Shown here: positions 1 through 6,532 of the stretch, piece after piece
Numbering within the stretch: the stretch's first letter is position 1
Layout: each line of letters starts with the position of its first letter
Source of the DNA: Bacteroidales bacterium
GTDB lineage: Bacteria; Bacteroidota; Bacteroidia; Bacteroidales; P3
Direction: 5' to 3'
Assembly: GCA_016296345.1 (NCBI GenBank)
Contig: JAEDJL010000053.1
Location: 1 to 10,160, forward strand
Length of the DNA: 10,160 nt
Program-made: the position numbers and the translations under genes
The notes under the pieces: model-generated
The model's database searches: none
What the model was told of the DNA's origin: nothing
What the model saw: the letters and a program-made list of their open reading frames with translations, nothing else

Positions 1-758
1 TGAGAGCCAAGTTCTGCCCGAGATGCGGCAGACCACTGCAGGAAACAACAGAGCAGAACGAACAAACCTTTACCGTCAGAGGCGTAGAGTTCAAGATGAT
101 AAAGGTAGAGGGTGGCACATTCAGCATGGGAGCAACCTCGGAGCAAGGCAGCGATGCTTTTGATTGGGAGAAACCTGTTCACAGCGTTACCCTTTCGGAC
201 TATTACATAGGAGAAACAGAAGTAACGCAAGAGCTGTGGCAGGCAGTCATGGGCAGCAACCCTTCCTACTTCAAAGGCAACAATCAACGCCCTGTGGAGT
301 GCGTCTCTTGGGAGGAGTGCCAAGAGTTCATCAAGGAGCTGAACCGACTGACGGGCAGGAGCTTCCGTCTTCCGACCGAAGCCGAGTGGGAATATGCAGC
401 AAGAGGAGGCAAGTATAGCAAGGACTATGTATATAAGTATAGCGGCAGCAACAACCCCGACGAAGTAGCGTGGTACGGTAGTAACAGCGACAGCAAGACC
501 CACCCTATCAAAACCAAGAAAGCCAACAAGCTCGGCTTGTATGACATGAGCGGCAATGTATGGGAGTGGTGTAATGATTTGTATGGAGACTATCCAAGCT
601 ATTCTCAGACCAATCCAACCGGACCTTCCGGGGGTGAGTACCGCGTTCTTCGTGGCGGCAGCTGGGGCAACAGCGATAGGGTCGTGCGCGTATCCTTTCG
701 CAACTACGGCACTCCTGACCGCCGTGACGACGACGGCGGTCTCCGCCTTGCCCTCTGA
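1..758 (+). CDS. Zinc-ribbon + FGE-sulfatase/C-type-lectin-fold protein, DGR-type variable C-terminus (5' partial)
   Basis: The reading frame is already open at the window edge: the codons from position 3 give the second half of a zinc ribbon (RAKFCPRCGRPL), matching residues 44-55 of the protein at 9119. The annotated start is therefore upstream of the window, and the internal ATG at 96 is not the real start. After a short linker comes a complete FGE-sulfatase (SUMF1-type) fold with EGGTFSMG, TEVTQELWQAVMG, RLPTEAEWEYAARGG, LGLYDMSGNVWEWC and RVLRGGSW. In true formylglycine-generating enzymes the segment after RGGS carries the catalytic cysteines; here the matching position in VRVSFR is Val, so catalysis is unlikely. 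The fold probably serves as a binding scaffold. The last 33 codons form a DGR-type variable region. No signal peptide is visible, but the true N-terminus is missing. Confidence 0.88.
   Translation, partial: RAKFCPRCGRPLQETTEQNEQTFTVRGVEFKMIKVEGGTFSMGATSEQGSDAFDWEKPVHSVTLSDYYIGETEVTQELWQAVMGSNPSYFKGNNQRPVECVSWEECQEFIKELNRLTGRSFRLPTEAEWEYAARGGKYSKDYVYKYSGSNNPDEVAWYGSNSDSKTHPIKTKKANKLGLYDMSGNVWEWCNDLYGDYPSYSQTNPTGPSGGEYRVLRGGSWGNSDRVVRVSFRNYGTPDRRDDDGGLRLAL
660..758 (+). other. DGR-type variable region 1 (VR1)
   Basis: Aligned by codon with the other three copies, the variable codons here are GGC, AAC, AGC, GAT, GTC, TTT, AAC, TAC, GGC, ACT, GAC, CGC, GAC, GAC, GAC and GGC. All end in C or T, and variation among the copies is at bases 1 and 2. 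Codons between them (TGG, AGG, GTG, GTA, TCC, CGC) are fixed. This is what adenine mutagenesis of AAC/AAT codons in a template repeat would leave. The 5' limit is approximate. Confidence 0.85.
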
Positions 759-906
759 GTTTACCACAAGGTAATCCCCAACGTTTTTAAGCTCAGAAAA
801 GAGGAGAGAGAGCGAAGGGAGAGGGGCGGTCGAGCGGAGCCGACAGCCCTACGACCGAAGCGAAAAAAGAAAGAAAACAGTAAACCCTAAAAACAAAAGT
901 AGAAAT
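759..906 (+). repeat. Intergenic cassette repeat, copy 1
   Basis: This non-coding spacer starts with the conserved post-VR element, then has a purine-rich tract (about 797-829). Next comes an inverted repeat CGGTCG (827-832)/CGACCG (852-857) with a 19-nt spacer, and finally an A-rich leader into the ATG at 907. It recurs at 8972-9118 with only a few differences near its 5' half and at 10061-10160 with a single 1-nt length difference. A shortened form is at 8018-8077. Its constant position between FGE-fold genes suggests it is the unit joint of a duplicating gene array. Confidence 0.85.
761..774 (+). other. Small inverted repeat just after VR1
   Basis: TTACC-ACAA-GGTAA forms a 5-bp stem with a 4-nt loop, starting 3 nt after the stop codon and identical after all four variable regions. 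Some DGRs need a short hairpin with a tetraloop downstream of the variable region for homing. This stem is shorter and more AT-rich than the known ones, so that role is speculative. Confidence 0.4.
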
Positions 907-1070
907 ATGAAATGTCCACATTGTGGCAAGGAGCATAGTGATAGTGCCAAATTTTGCGAAAACACAGGCAAAGAATTATTGAAAGCGTGTCCGTGGGAGG
1001 ATTGTGCGGACTATGGTAAGGCAATCCTGCCGATGAGAGCCAAGTTCTGCCCGAGATGCGGCAGACCACT
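833..1070 (+). repeat. 238-bp perfect direct repeat, copy A
   Basis: This segment is identical, base for base, to 9045-9282 (constant offset 8212). It covers the end of the intergenic repeat and the first 54 codons of the gene at 907. It ends abruptly at the codon for Leu55, after which the two genes diverge completely. Such identity implies recent duplication or gene conversion. Confidence 0.93.
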
Positions 1071-1170
1071 TGAAGGACAGCGTAAACAAACCCGGGTAGA
1101 TGTCTCGGAATTAAACAGCGAAGAATTAAGAGAATTGAACGAAGAATTAAACAGATTATTTAACAATTAG
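907..1170 (+). CDS. Short double-zinc-ribbon protein with helical tail
   Basis: This 87-residue protein has a first ribbon-like motif with Cys3, Cys6 and Cys17; the usual fourth Cys is replaced (FCENTG instead of FCPxCG), so that site looks degenerate. A second ribbon has Cys28, Cys33, Cys48 and Cys51. Residues 1-55 are identical to those of the 313-residue protein at 9119. Instead of continuing into the FGE fold, the chain then ends in a charged tail of about 30 residues (SELNSEELRELNEELNRL) that looks like an amphipathic helix. It could be a regulatory partner using the same ribbon, or the product of a recombination that replaced the FGE part. It lies 24 bp before the YbjN-like gene and is probably cotranscribed with it. 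The start is supported by the identical ATG context at 9119. Confidence 0.75.
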   Translation: MKCPHCGKEHSDSAKFCENTGKELLKACPWEDCADYGKAILPMRAKFCPRCGRPLEGQRKQTRVDVSELNSEELRELNEELNRLFNN

Positions 1171-1194
1171 TACAAACTCAAAAAATTAAAGATT

Positions 1195-1617
1195 ATGGTA
1201 AATTCAGTAGATGTAAACCTTATCAGGAGATTATGTGATAAGGCAGGTTTTTCAACAAGAGTATCGGACGACGGAAATTATGTTTATACAATTCTTGGCG
1301 CCGACAATGATTTTGGACACGATGTTGTGATTACTTTCAGTCCTTCAAACGGTGGTACAAGATTTGATATTCGCGGCTTCAGCGGAGTAAAAGTGCCACA
1401 GGATAAACTTGCCGAGGCATTGATGAGGATAAATAAATACCACAACAATTTCGCCGGTATTAAAGCATACATAGATAAAGATATGGATGTTATGACGCTG
1501 TACACAGTATGGGTAGAAGCTGATGTGTCGGAGGAGTTTCTAATAGATGTTATGGGAACGATAACCCCTGTTATTTGGGAATTCTTCAAGGACAATTTCA
1601 GCGATTACGTAAAATAG
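1195..1617 (+). CDS. Small YbjN-like / type III secretion chaperone-like fold protein
   Basis: This is a 140-residue, acidic, soluble-looking protein without signal peptide or membrane segment. The pattern is a helix (NLIRRLCDKAG), then beta strands (YVYTILG, HDVVITFS, RFDIRGFS), a helix with LAEALMRINKYHN, strands AGIKAYID and MTLYTVWVEA, and a C-terminal helix (FLIDVMGTITPVIWEFFKD). This order, with a central helix containing a xxxIN motif followed by a strand pair, resembles the YbjN family, which adopts a type III secretion chaperone-like fold. The match is by eye only. Members often accompany regulatory or conflict genes, but no specific function can be given. The gene follows the zinc-ribbon gene by 24 bp and is followed by a strong hairpin. 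It has no four-helix-bundle character and is not a DGR Avd protein. Confidence 0.6.
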   Translation: MVNSVDVNLIRRLCDKAGFSTRVSDDGNYVYTILGADNDFGHDVVITFSPSNGGTRFDIRGFSGVKVPQDKLAEALMRINKYHNNFAGIKAYIDKDMDVMTLYTVWVEADVSEEFLIDVMGTITPVIWEFFKDNFSDYVK

Positions 1618-1632
1618 ATTTTGTTGAATTGT

Positions 1633-1666
1633 AACCATCTGTCTTTGCATTCAGAGACAGATGGTT
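1633..1666 (+). terminator. Strong hairpin between YbjN-like gene and GTPase operon
   Basis: A perfect 12-bp inverted repeat (AACCATCTGTCT at 1633-1644, AGACAGATGGTT at 1655-1666) encloses a 10-nt spacer that can add three more pairs, leaving a CATT loop. It begins 15 nt after the YbjN-like stop codon and is followed by TTATTATC, a weak T-rich tail. It is probably a rho-independent terminator separating the two transcription units. Alternatively it is a 5'-leader hairpin of the operon, whose start codon is 36 nt further on. Confidence 0.6.
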
Positions 1667-1702
1667 TATTATCAACAACTAAAAAAAACAACAGTAAACA
1701 AT

Positions 1703-3619
1703 ATGGAATGGAGTATATTAGAGCCTGAAGTAAAAAAGTTAAATGCAGGTTTGCAAGCATTGATGCAGAGAGTGGCAAAGTTGTCGGCTGACAACCCTTC
1801 TTACCCACAACCCTCTCCTGCTTTTCATGCAATAAAAGATAGTTTTGAAAACATATCTTATGACGTTGTGGTTTGCGGAGAGATAAAGAAGGGTAAGAGT
1901 ACGCTTCTCAATGCAATCATAGGTCAGGAAATTTTACCAACAGACACAAACGTGGCAACTTCTCAAGTCTTTCGTATATCGAAAAGCAAGACCGAGTCTT
2001 TTGCTCTTGTGTTCAGCGACGGAACATCTCAACCTATCACTCGTGAAGAGTTGTCCAAATATGGTTCGCAGGTAGAGGCAAACATAAGAGGCGGCAACGG
2101 AGTTGAGGACAAACTATTGTCATATATTCAAGTCAATGTTCCTTTGGAATTTTTGCCCGACAATGTGAGCCTTGTCGATACTCCGGGCTTGGGTTCGGTA
2201 TATAAGTCTCACGAGTGGATTACAAACAGCTACATCAAAAGAGCCTCGGCAGTTCTTTTTCTTTTTGACACCAAGCCGATGATAGAAATGGAAAAGCAAT
2301 TCATTAACAAGATTTTGGACGTTACCGACCAAGTAATGTTTGTGATGAACAAAATAGATATGGAGAACAAGCAAGACAGAGAACAGGTAAGGCAACGTAC
2401 ACAAGACGGTCTCAATGAGATATTTGAAGCAAGAGGCAAAAAAGCTCCGGAGATATTACCTGTGTCGGCAAAAATGCTCAAAGATGCAGCCGAAGAAACT
2501 GATCAAGAGTTTAAGGCTGATAGTCTTGATTTGAGCCTGTTTCCAAAGGTGAAAGATGAATTGATGCTCATGATAATGAGGACGGTTGCAACAAAGCATA
2601 CCAACGTCGCCATTTACGAATGTCAAACTCAACTGCTGAAAATCAAGCAATATATTAGCAAGATATATGAAGCGACCAAGGCAGAAACTGCGACTGATAA
2701 TGCGAACTATCAGAAAGAATTAGAGGAATTGAAGAGAAAATTGGCAGCTCAGTGGGAGGAGTGTAAGAGAGAAGTGGAGAGAATTTCTCAGAAAATTGCA
2801 GAAGTCTGCAACAGCATAAGTGCCAAGTTTTCTCAGATTTTCAATACCACAGGGTCGATATACACTCACTACAAAAATCGTATCGACAATTTGGAAAACA
2901 TGGACCAAGTAGAGGCTTTGTGTGAAGAAATGCCGCGTTCTATTTCTGATGATGTTGCACAACAATGGGAAAATATATCAGGCGCAGCACAAGATGAGGT
3001 TCTCTCTTATGTTAATGTTGCAATGTCAGGTTTGGATAGAGCAACACTTGTCGATACCAATCTCTCTACATCGATAGAGCCTGTGTCGTTCTCTTCCGGA
3101 GAACATCTCAACAATCTGAGAAGTATAATTGGCTCCGGAATGATGGGAGCTACAGTAGGTGCTGTTTTGGGAACTACTATAATAGCTTTTTCTCCGTTGG
3201 CAGTTATTGGAGGAGCTATTGCTGCAGCTTGGGCTTGGATTAGTGGTAAAGATGCAAAACTCAAAAAAAATAAAGACCATTTGAAACAAGAGTTGAATAG
3301 ACTTATGTCGGAACTTCGTTCTAAGTTTTTTGACATACCACAAGGAAAGCACAAAGCACCTGTTGGAGAGTTTGCTTCCAATTTGCTCAATGAGGCAAAA
3401 AAGAGCATTGAAAACTATCGTGATTTGAGAAAAGCGGAAATGGAAAAACAATTACAAGATTTTATCAATGCAGCAAAACTTGATGCCGAGGCAAAAAAGA
3501 AAGAGTTTGAACTTGTCGAAAAGGCATTAAAAGACTTGAATGCAAGTAATGGTCCTATTGTTGCTTTGGGACAACTCATTAAATTAAAAGAACACATACA
3601 AGAACAAATAGGAAGATAG
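1703..3619 (+). CDS. Dynamin-like GTPase with membrane segment
   Basis: This large bacterial dynamin-family GTPase has 638 residues from the ATG at 1703. Visible motifs are the P-loop GEIKKGKST (59-67), a G2-type threonine around TDTNVATS (80-87), DTPG (159-162), NKID (216-219) and VSAK (254-257). A long helical, coiled-coil-prone stalk follows (about 310-430). A glycine/alanine-rich hydrophobic stretch (about 476-514) probably inserts into or across a membrane, as in LeoA- and DynA-type proteins. The tail is Lys/Glu-rich and helical. An ATG at 1661 would add 14 residues but lies inside the right arm of the 1633-1666 hairpin, so 1703 is preferred. The stop codon directly abuts the ATG of the Hsp70-like gene, implying coexpression. 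It probably binds or remodels membrane on GTP hydrolysis; the target is unknown. Confidence 0.88.
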   Translation: MEWSILEPEVKKLNAGLQALMQRVAKLSADNPSYPQPSPAFHAIKDSFENISYDVVVCGEIKKGKSTLLNAIIGQEILPTDTNVATSQVFRISKSKTESFALVFSDGTSQPITREELSKYGSQVEANIRGGNGVEDKLLSYIQVNVPLEFLPDNVSLVDTPGLGSVYKSHEWITNSYIKRASAVLFLFDTKPMIEMEKQFINKILDVTDQVMFVMNKIDMENKQDREQVRQRTQDGLNEIFEARGKKAPEILPVSAKMLKDAAEETDQEFKADSLDLSLFPKVKDELMLMIMRTVATKHTNVAIYECQTQLLKIKQYISKIYEATKAETATDNANYQKELEELKRKLAAQWEECKREVERISQKIAEVCNSISAKFSQIFNTTGSIYTHYKNRIDNLENMDQVEALCEEMPRSISDDVAQQWENISGAAQDEVLSYVNVAMSGLDRATLVDTNLSTSIEPVSFSSGEHLNNLRSIIGSGMMGATVGAVLGTTIIAFSPLAVIGGAIAAAWAWISGKDAKLKKNKDHLKQELNRLMSELRSKFFDIPQGKHKAPVGEFASNLLNEAKKSIENYRDLRKAEMEKQLQDFINAAKLDAEAKKKEFELVEKALKDLNASNGPIVALGQLIKLKEHIQEQIGR

Positions 3620-4867
3620 ATGTCAGCCATAGGAATTGATTTTGGAACGTGCTTTACCACAATGTCATATATGGATGGTGGCAGAGCTGTTCCTATTCGT
3701 GTAGACGGGAGAGTGAAAATACCTACAATGTTGTATTTTCCTGCTCATGGAGAACCTTTAATCGGACAACGAGCATACGCAAAGTATGAGGAATGCGAAG
3801 GAGAAGAAACCGAAGAAACCGAGGCAATCCTCTCGGGAATGGTTACCGATTTGAAACGCAATATGTCTTTGAACGGCATAATCCCCACTCCTCAGGGGAA
3901 TATATCATACATCGATGCAGTCGCAAAGATATTCTCCTATCTCAAACAATATGCGGAAAGACACGTATTTAACGGAGAGAGTATTACCAAAGTATGCCTT
4001 ACCTATCCTGTGGCATGGGATACTCAACCGGAGAAAAAAGAAGTATTGAGACAAGCAGGAGAGAGAGCAGGCTTTGCTGATATTCGATTGCTCAAAGAAC
4101 CTGTTGCAGCTGCAATGAGCTGTCAAAACTCACGAAGAATAACGAACCGAGGTGTTTTGATATACGATTTTGGAGGAGGAACATTCGATTTGTCATACGT
4201 TCACTTTGACAACGAGGGCAACGAAGATTTTTCTTTGCCTCCCAAAGGAGACCCGGATTGCGGAGGTCAGGATATAGACCGGGCATTGTACACATATTGG
4301 GACAAAAAAGTCAATGATCAGAAGCACAGACATATTTCGCAAAATCCACAAGAATACTACATACCTGTTTTGAAAAGAGATTGTGTTACACAAAAGGAGC
4401 TGATGTCTCAGGGTACTTTTCAAGGTATAAATCTTGCATTGCAAAGTGCGAACTTTGATACTGTTCGTATCGGGGCTTTGTCAGAGAACTCGTGGACAGA
4501 GATGATAGAACCTTGGATAGATAGGACTATCAATCTCACGCGGCAGATGTTGGCGGAAGTGGACGAAGAGGCAAAAGAACTCAATTTTGTTGTCGATGAG
4601 GTTATTCTGATAGGAGGAAGTTCTCGCTTTCCCATGGTTGCCGACAAGTTGAGAGAGATATGCCCTGTTGCCCCGACGGAAGTGCCGGAGGTCGATGTAG
4701 CTGTTGCAAACGGAGCAGCATTGTTTGTCAATGAAGACATTGCTATTGAAAGTGAACAAACTTGGTTTTGTATCGAATGTGGAGAAAAAGTTTCTGCAAG
4801 AAATCGTGTTTGCATGTATTGCGGAACTCCCAACTTTCGCTATGACCACCGTTATGATGATGTGTAA
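3620..4867 (+). CDS. Hsp70/DnaK-like ATPase with C-terminal zinc ribbon
   Basis: This 415-residue protein is an actin-fold Hsp70 nucleotide-binding domain. Phosphate-1 motif IDFGT is at 6-10, YPVAWD at 129-134, LLKEPVAAA at 157-165, phosphate-2 motif YDFGGGTFD at 182-190, GGQDID at 215-220 and adenosine motif ILIGGSSRFP at 329-338. The DnaK substrate-binding beta domain and helical lid are missing (DnaK is about 640 residues). In their place is a C-terminal zinc ribbon with Cys384, Cys387, Cys398 and Cys401. It is therefore unlikely to be a general chaperone; the ribbon may dock partners. It starts immediately after the stop of the first GTPase and 15 bp before the second. A GrpE-like domain encoded two genes downstream is the natural nucleotide-exchange partner (inference). 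Confidence 0.9.
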   Translation: MSAIGIDFGTCFTTMSYMDGGRAVPIRVDGRVKIPTMLYFPAHGEPLIGQRAYAKYEECEGEETEETEAILSGMVTDLKRNMSLNGIIPTPQGNISYIDAVAKIFSYLKQYAERHVFNGESITKVCLTYPVAWDTQPEKKEVLRQAGERAGFADIRLLKEPVAAAMSCQNSRRITNRGVLIYDFGGGTFDLSYVHFDNEGNEDFSLPPKGDPDCGGQDIDRALYTYWDKKVNDQKHRHISQNPQEYYIPVLKRDCVTQKELMSQGTFQGINLALQSANFDTVRIGALSENSWTEMIEPWIDRTINLTRQMLAEVDEEAKELNFVVDEVILIGGSSRFPMVADKLREICPVAPTEVPEVDVAVANGAALFVNEDIAIESEQTWFCIECGEKVSARNRVCMYCGTPNFRYDHRYDDV

Positions 4868-4882
4868 AAAAGTGCGAGTAAT

Positions 4883-6529
4883 ATGAATGAAGTAAAACAA
4901 ACTCAGGAGTTGATAGACAAAATTATAAACTTTGTCGAACACACTCCTTGGAAAAGCGATTATAAAGCAGATTTGCAACGGCTGAGAGACCTTGTCGAGA
5001 GACCTTGCGACCTTGCAATAGCAGGAGAAGTCAAGGCAGGCAAGAGTTCTTTCCTTAATGCTCTTCTCGGTGTCGATTTGGCAAAGGTGGGAGTAACAGA
5101 GACAACTGCAACAATCAACTTTTTCAGATATGGAAATCCTGCCGACCCCGATAAACCTGTTGTGGTCTATTGGAATGACGGCAGAGAACCCGAAGAGCAG
5201 ACAAAAGATTTTCTCGATTCTTTGCAAGGTCATGACGAAGAGGTATTGACACGAGCCGAGAAGATAGACCATTTGGAATATCTTATCCCCAATAAAGACC
5301 TCAAGGAGATTACCATTATAGATACTCCGGGTTTTGGTTCGGTTGAAGAAACTCATGAAAAACGAACGGCAGATTTTCTCACTCCGAGACGAGATGCCCT
5401 GAGAAAGCGTCAGGCAGAACAATCTGATAATTTTACCAATAGTGCCGATGCCGTTATCTTTTTGACCGACAAGCCTGCCAAGGCTGACACACAAAAGTTC
5501 TTTACAGAATACATTCCCCATATCAGTTCGAGTAATGCTCTCGGAGTGCTTTCAAAGATTGATAAACAAGACCCGCAAGAAATACAAAAACTTGCAAGCT
5601 CATTGTCCGAAAATTTTCAAGATAAATTGTTTGATGTGATGCCTGTTTCGGCAGGAGTATATCATGCAATCAACAAGTTGAGAGCCAATACGGATTTACT
5701 TTCTTCTCTGCAAGAAAAGATAAAAAAGATAGAAAAGAAAAGATTGGATGTTATTGGCGAACCACATTGGACTGCAGGCGAAGGAGCATATAACAATATG
5801 TTTGAAAGAGCAGGTCTTCCATTGAGCGAAAGGAAAGCGATGCTTGAGAGTGTCTCCGTTCCTTGGGGAGTGTTTTATGCAATTCTCAGAGCTTTGTACA
5901 ACAATGCTTCTGTTGAAGATGCCATTGAAGAACTAATTCACTACTCCGGTATGGAGAAGGTGAAAGCAGTTCTCGAGAAACAATTTTTCTCAAGAGCAAG
6001 AGCAATACGTTGTGGCAGCATATTGAGGCAGGTCAAAGACATAGTCTCTCGAATTAAATTGATAGCAATTCCGTTGCAACGCTCGTCCGATTCAAACAGA
6101 AAGACCTACATCGAAATGATTGAGTATGCCAAAAATTACTTTGGGGAACAACTTGCAAGCTCGTTTAAGAGATTTGTCGAACAAAACATTCCCGATAAAG
6201 CCGTAGTTGATAGATATGAACAAGAAACAGACTCTTTATTGGCAGAAACAAATCAGTTGTTGGCAGTCATGAATAAATCAGAAAGGCAATCAGAATCACT
6301 TCGTTTGTTGGATAGATTTGCAAATCTGTTTAGTGATAGTCAGTTGTTGGAAATAAGAACATTGTTTGGTCAAAATACCGGCAAGGATATTTCGGAATAT
6401 GACTGCGGCACAAGGTATCTGTATTGGAATAGTAAACTGCAAAGAGCAAGTGATAATGACTATCGAACCTTGTTGAACTATGTATGTTCGGCTTATTTGG
6501 ATTTGAATAACTTGAATGGTAATAAATAA
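4883..6529 (+). CDS. Dynamin-like GTPase, soluble partner
   Basis: This is a 548-residue GTPase of the dynamin/GBP-like superfamily. The P-loop GEVKAGKSS is at 48-56, a G2 threonine lies in TETTATIN (72-79), DTPG is at 147-150, SKID at 224-227 (the G4 motif with Ser in place of Asn) and PVSAG at 254-258. The remaining C-terminal half is helical and has no obvious membrane segment, unlike the first GTPase of the operon. Paired dynamin-like proteins of unequal type are common in bacteria and often form hetero-oligomers, so cooperation with the protein at 1703 is plausible but inferred. It is 15 bp after the Hsp70-like gene and 3 bp before the GrpE-like fusion, firmly inside the operon. Confidence 0.87.
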   Translation: MNEVKQTQELIDKIINFVEHTPWKSDYKADLQRLRDLVERPCDLAIAGEVKAGKSSFLNALLGVDLAKVGVTETTATINFFRYGNPADPDKPVVVYWNDGREPEEQTKDFLDSLQGHDEEVLTRAEKIDHLEYLIPNKDLKEITIIDTPGFGSVEETHEKRTADFLTPRRDALRKRQAEQSDNFTNSADAVIFLTDKPAKADTQKFFTEYIPHISSSNALGVLSKIDKQDPQEIQKLASSLSENFQDKLFDVMPVSAGVYHAINKLRANTDLLSSLQEKIKKIEKKRLDVIGEPHWTAGEGAYNNMFERAGLPLSERKAMLESVSVPWGVFYAILRALYNNASVEDAIEELIHYSGMEKVKAVLEKQFFSRARAIRCGSILRQVKDIVSRIKLIAIPLQRSSDSNRKTYIEMIEYAKNYFGEQLASSFKRFVEQNIPDKAVVDRYEQETDSLLAETNQLLAVMNKSERQSESLRLLDRFANLFSDSQLLEIRTLFGQNTGKDISEYDCGTRYLYWNSKLQRASDNDYRTLLNYVCSAYLDLNNLNGNK

Positions 6530-6532
6530 AAT

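Noticed and set aside
556..774. Open frame in another phase across VR1, with similar frames at 8790-8987 and 9858-10076
   Set aside because: These are read-throughs of the same repeated DNA in a second frame, lack a separate leader and have repetitive Ala/Thr composition. They are shadows of the FGE-fold genes.
759..906. Insertion sequence or CRISPR array in the repeated spacers
   Set aside because: There is no transposase, no terminal inverted repeats with target duplications, and no regular short repeat-spacer pattern. The copies occur only between cassette genes.
1195..1617. Avd-like accessory protein of a DGR
   Set aside because: The size is similar, but the predicted alternation of strands and helices fits a YbjN-like fold, not a four-helix bundle, and it is not adjacent to a reverse transcriptase.
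1615..1647. Bacteroidota-type promoter (TTTG ... TAnnTTTG) upstream of the GTPase operon
   Set aside because: TAGATTTTG (1615-1623) and TGTCTTTG (1640-1647) are near-matches only, and no correctly spaced upstream TTTG was found.
1661..1702. Upstream ATG at 1661 as start of the first GTPase
   Set aside because: It lies inside the right arm of a perfect 12-bp hairpin and the extra 14 residues are not family-like. The ATG at 1703 follows an A-rich leader typical of the other genes here.
4481..5521. Long open frame on the minus strand (346 codons)
   Set aside because: It runs antisense across the junction of the Hsp70-like and second GTPase genes, both of which have clear motifs; the product is rich in Cys, Phe and Ser with no recognisable domain. 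It is a shadow of the coding strand.
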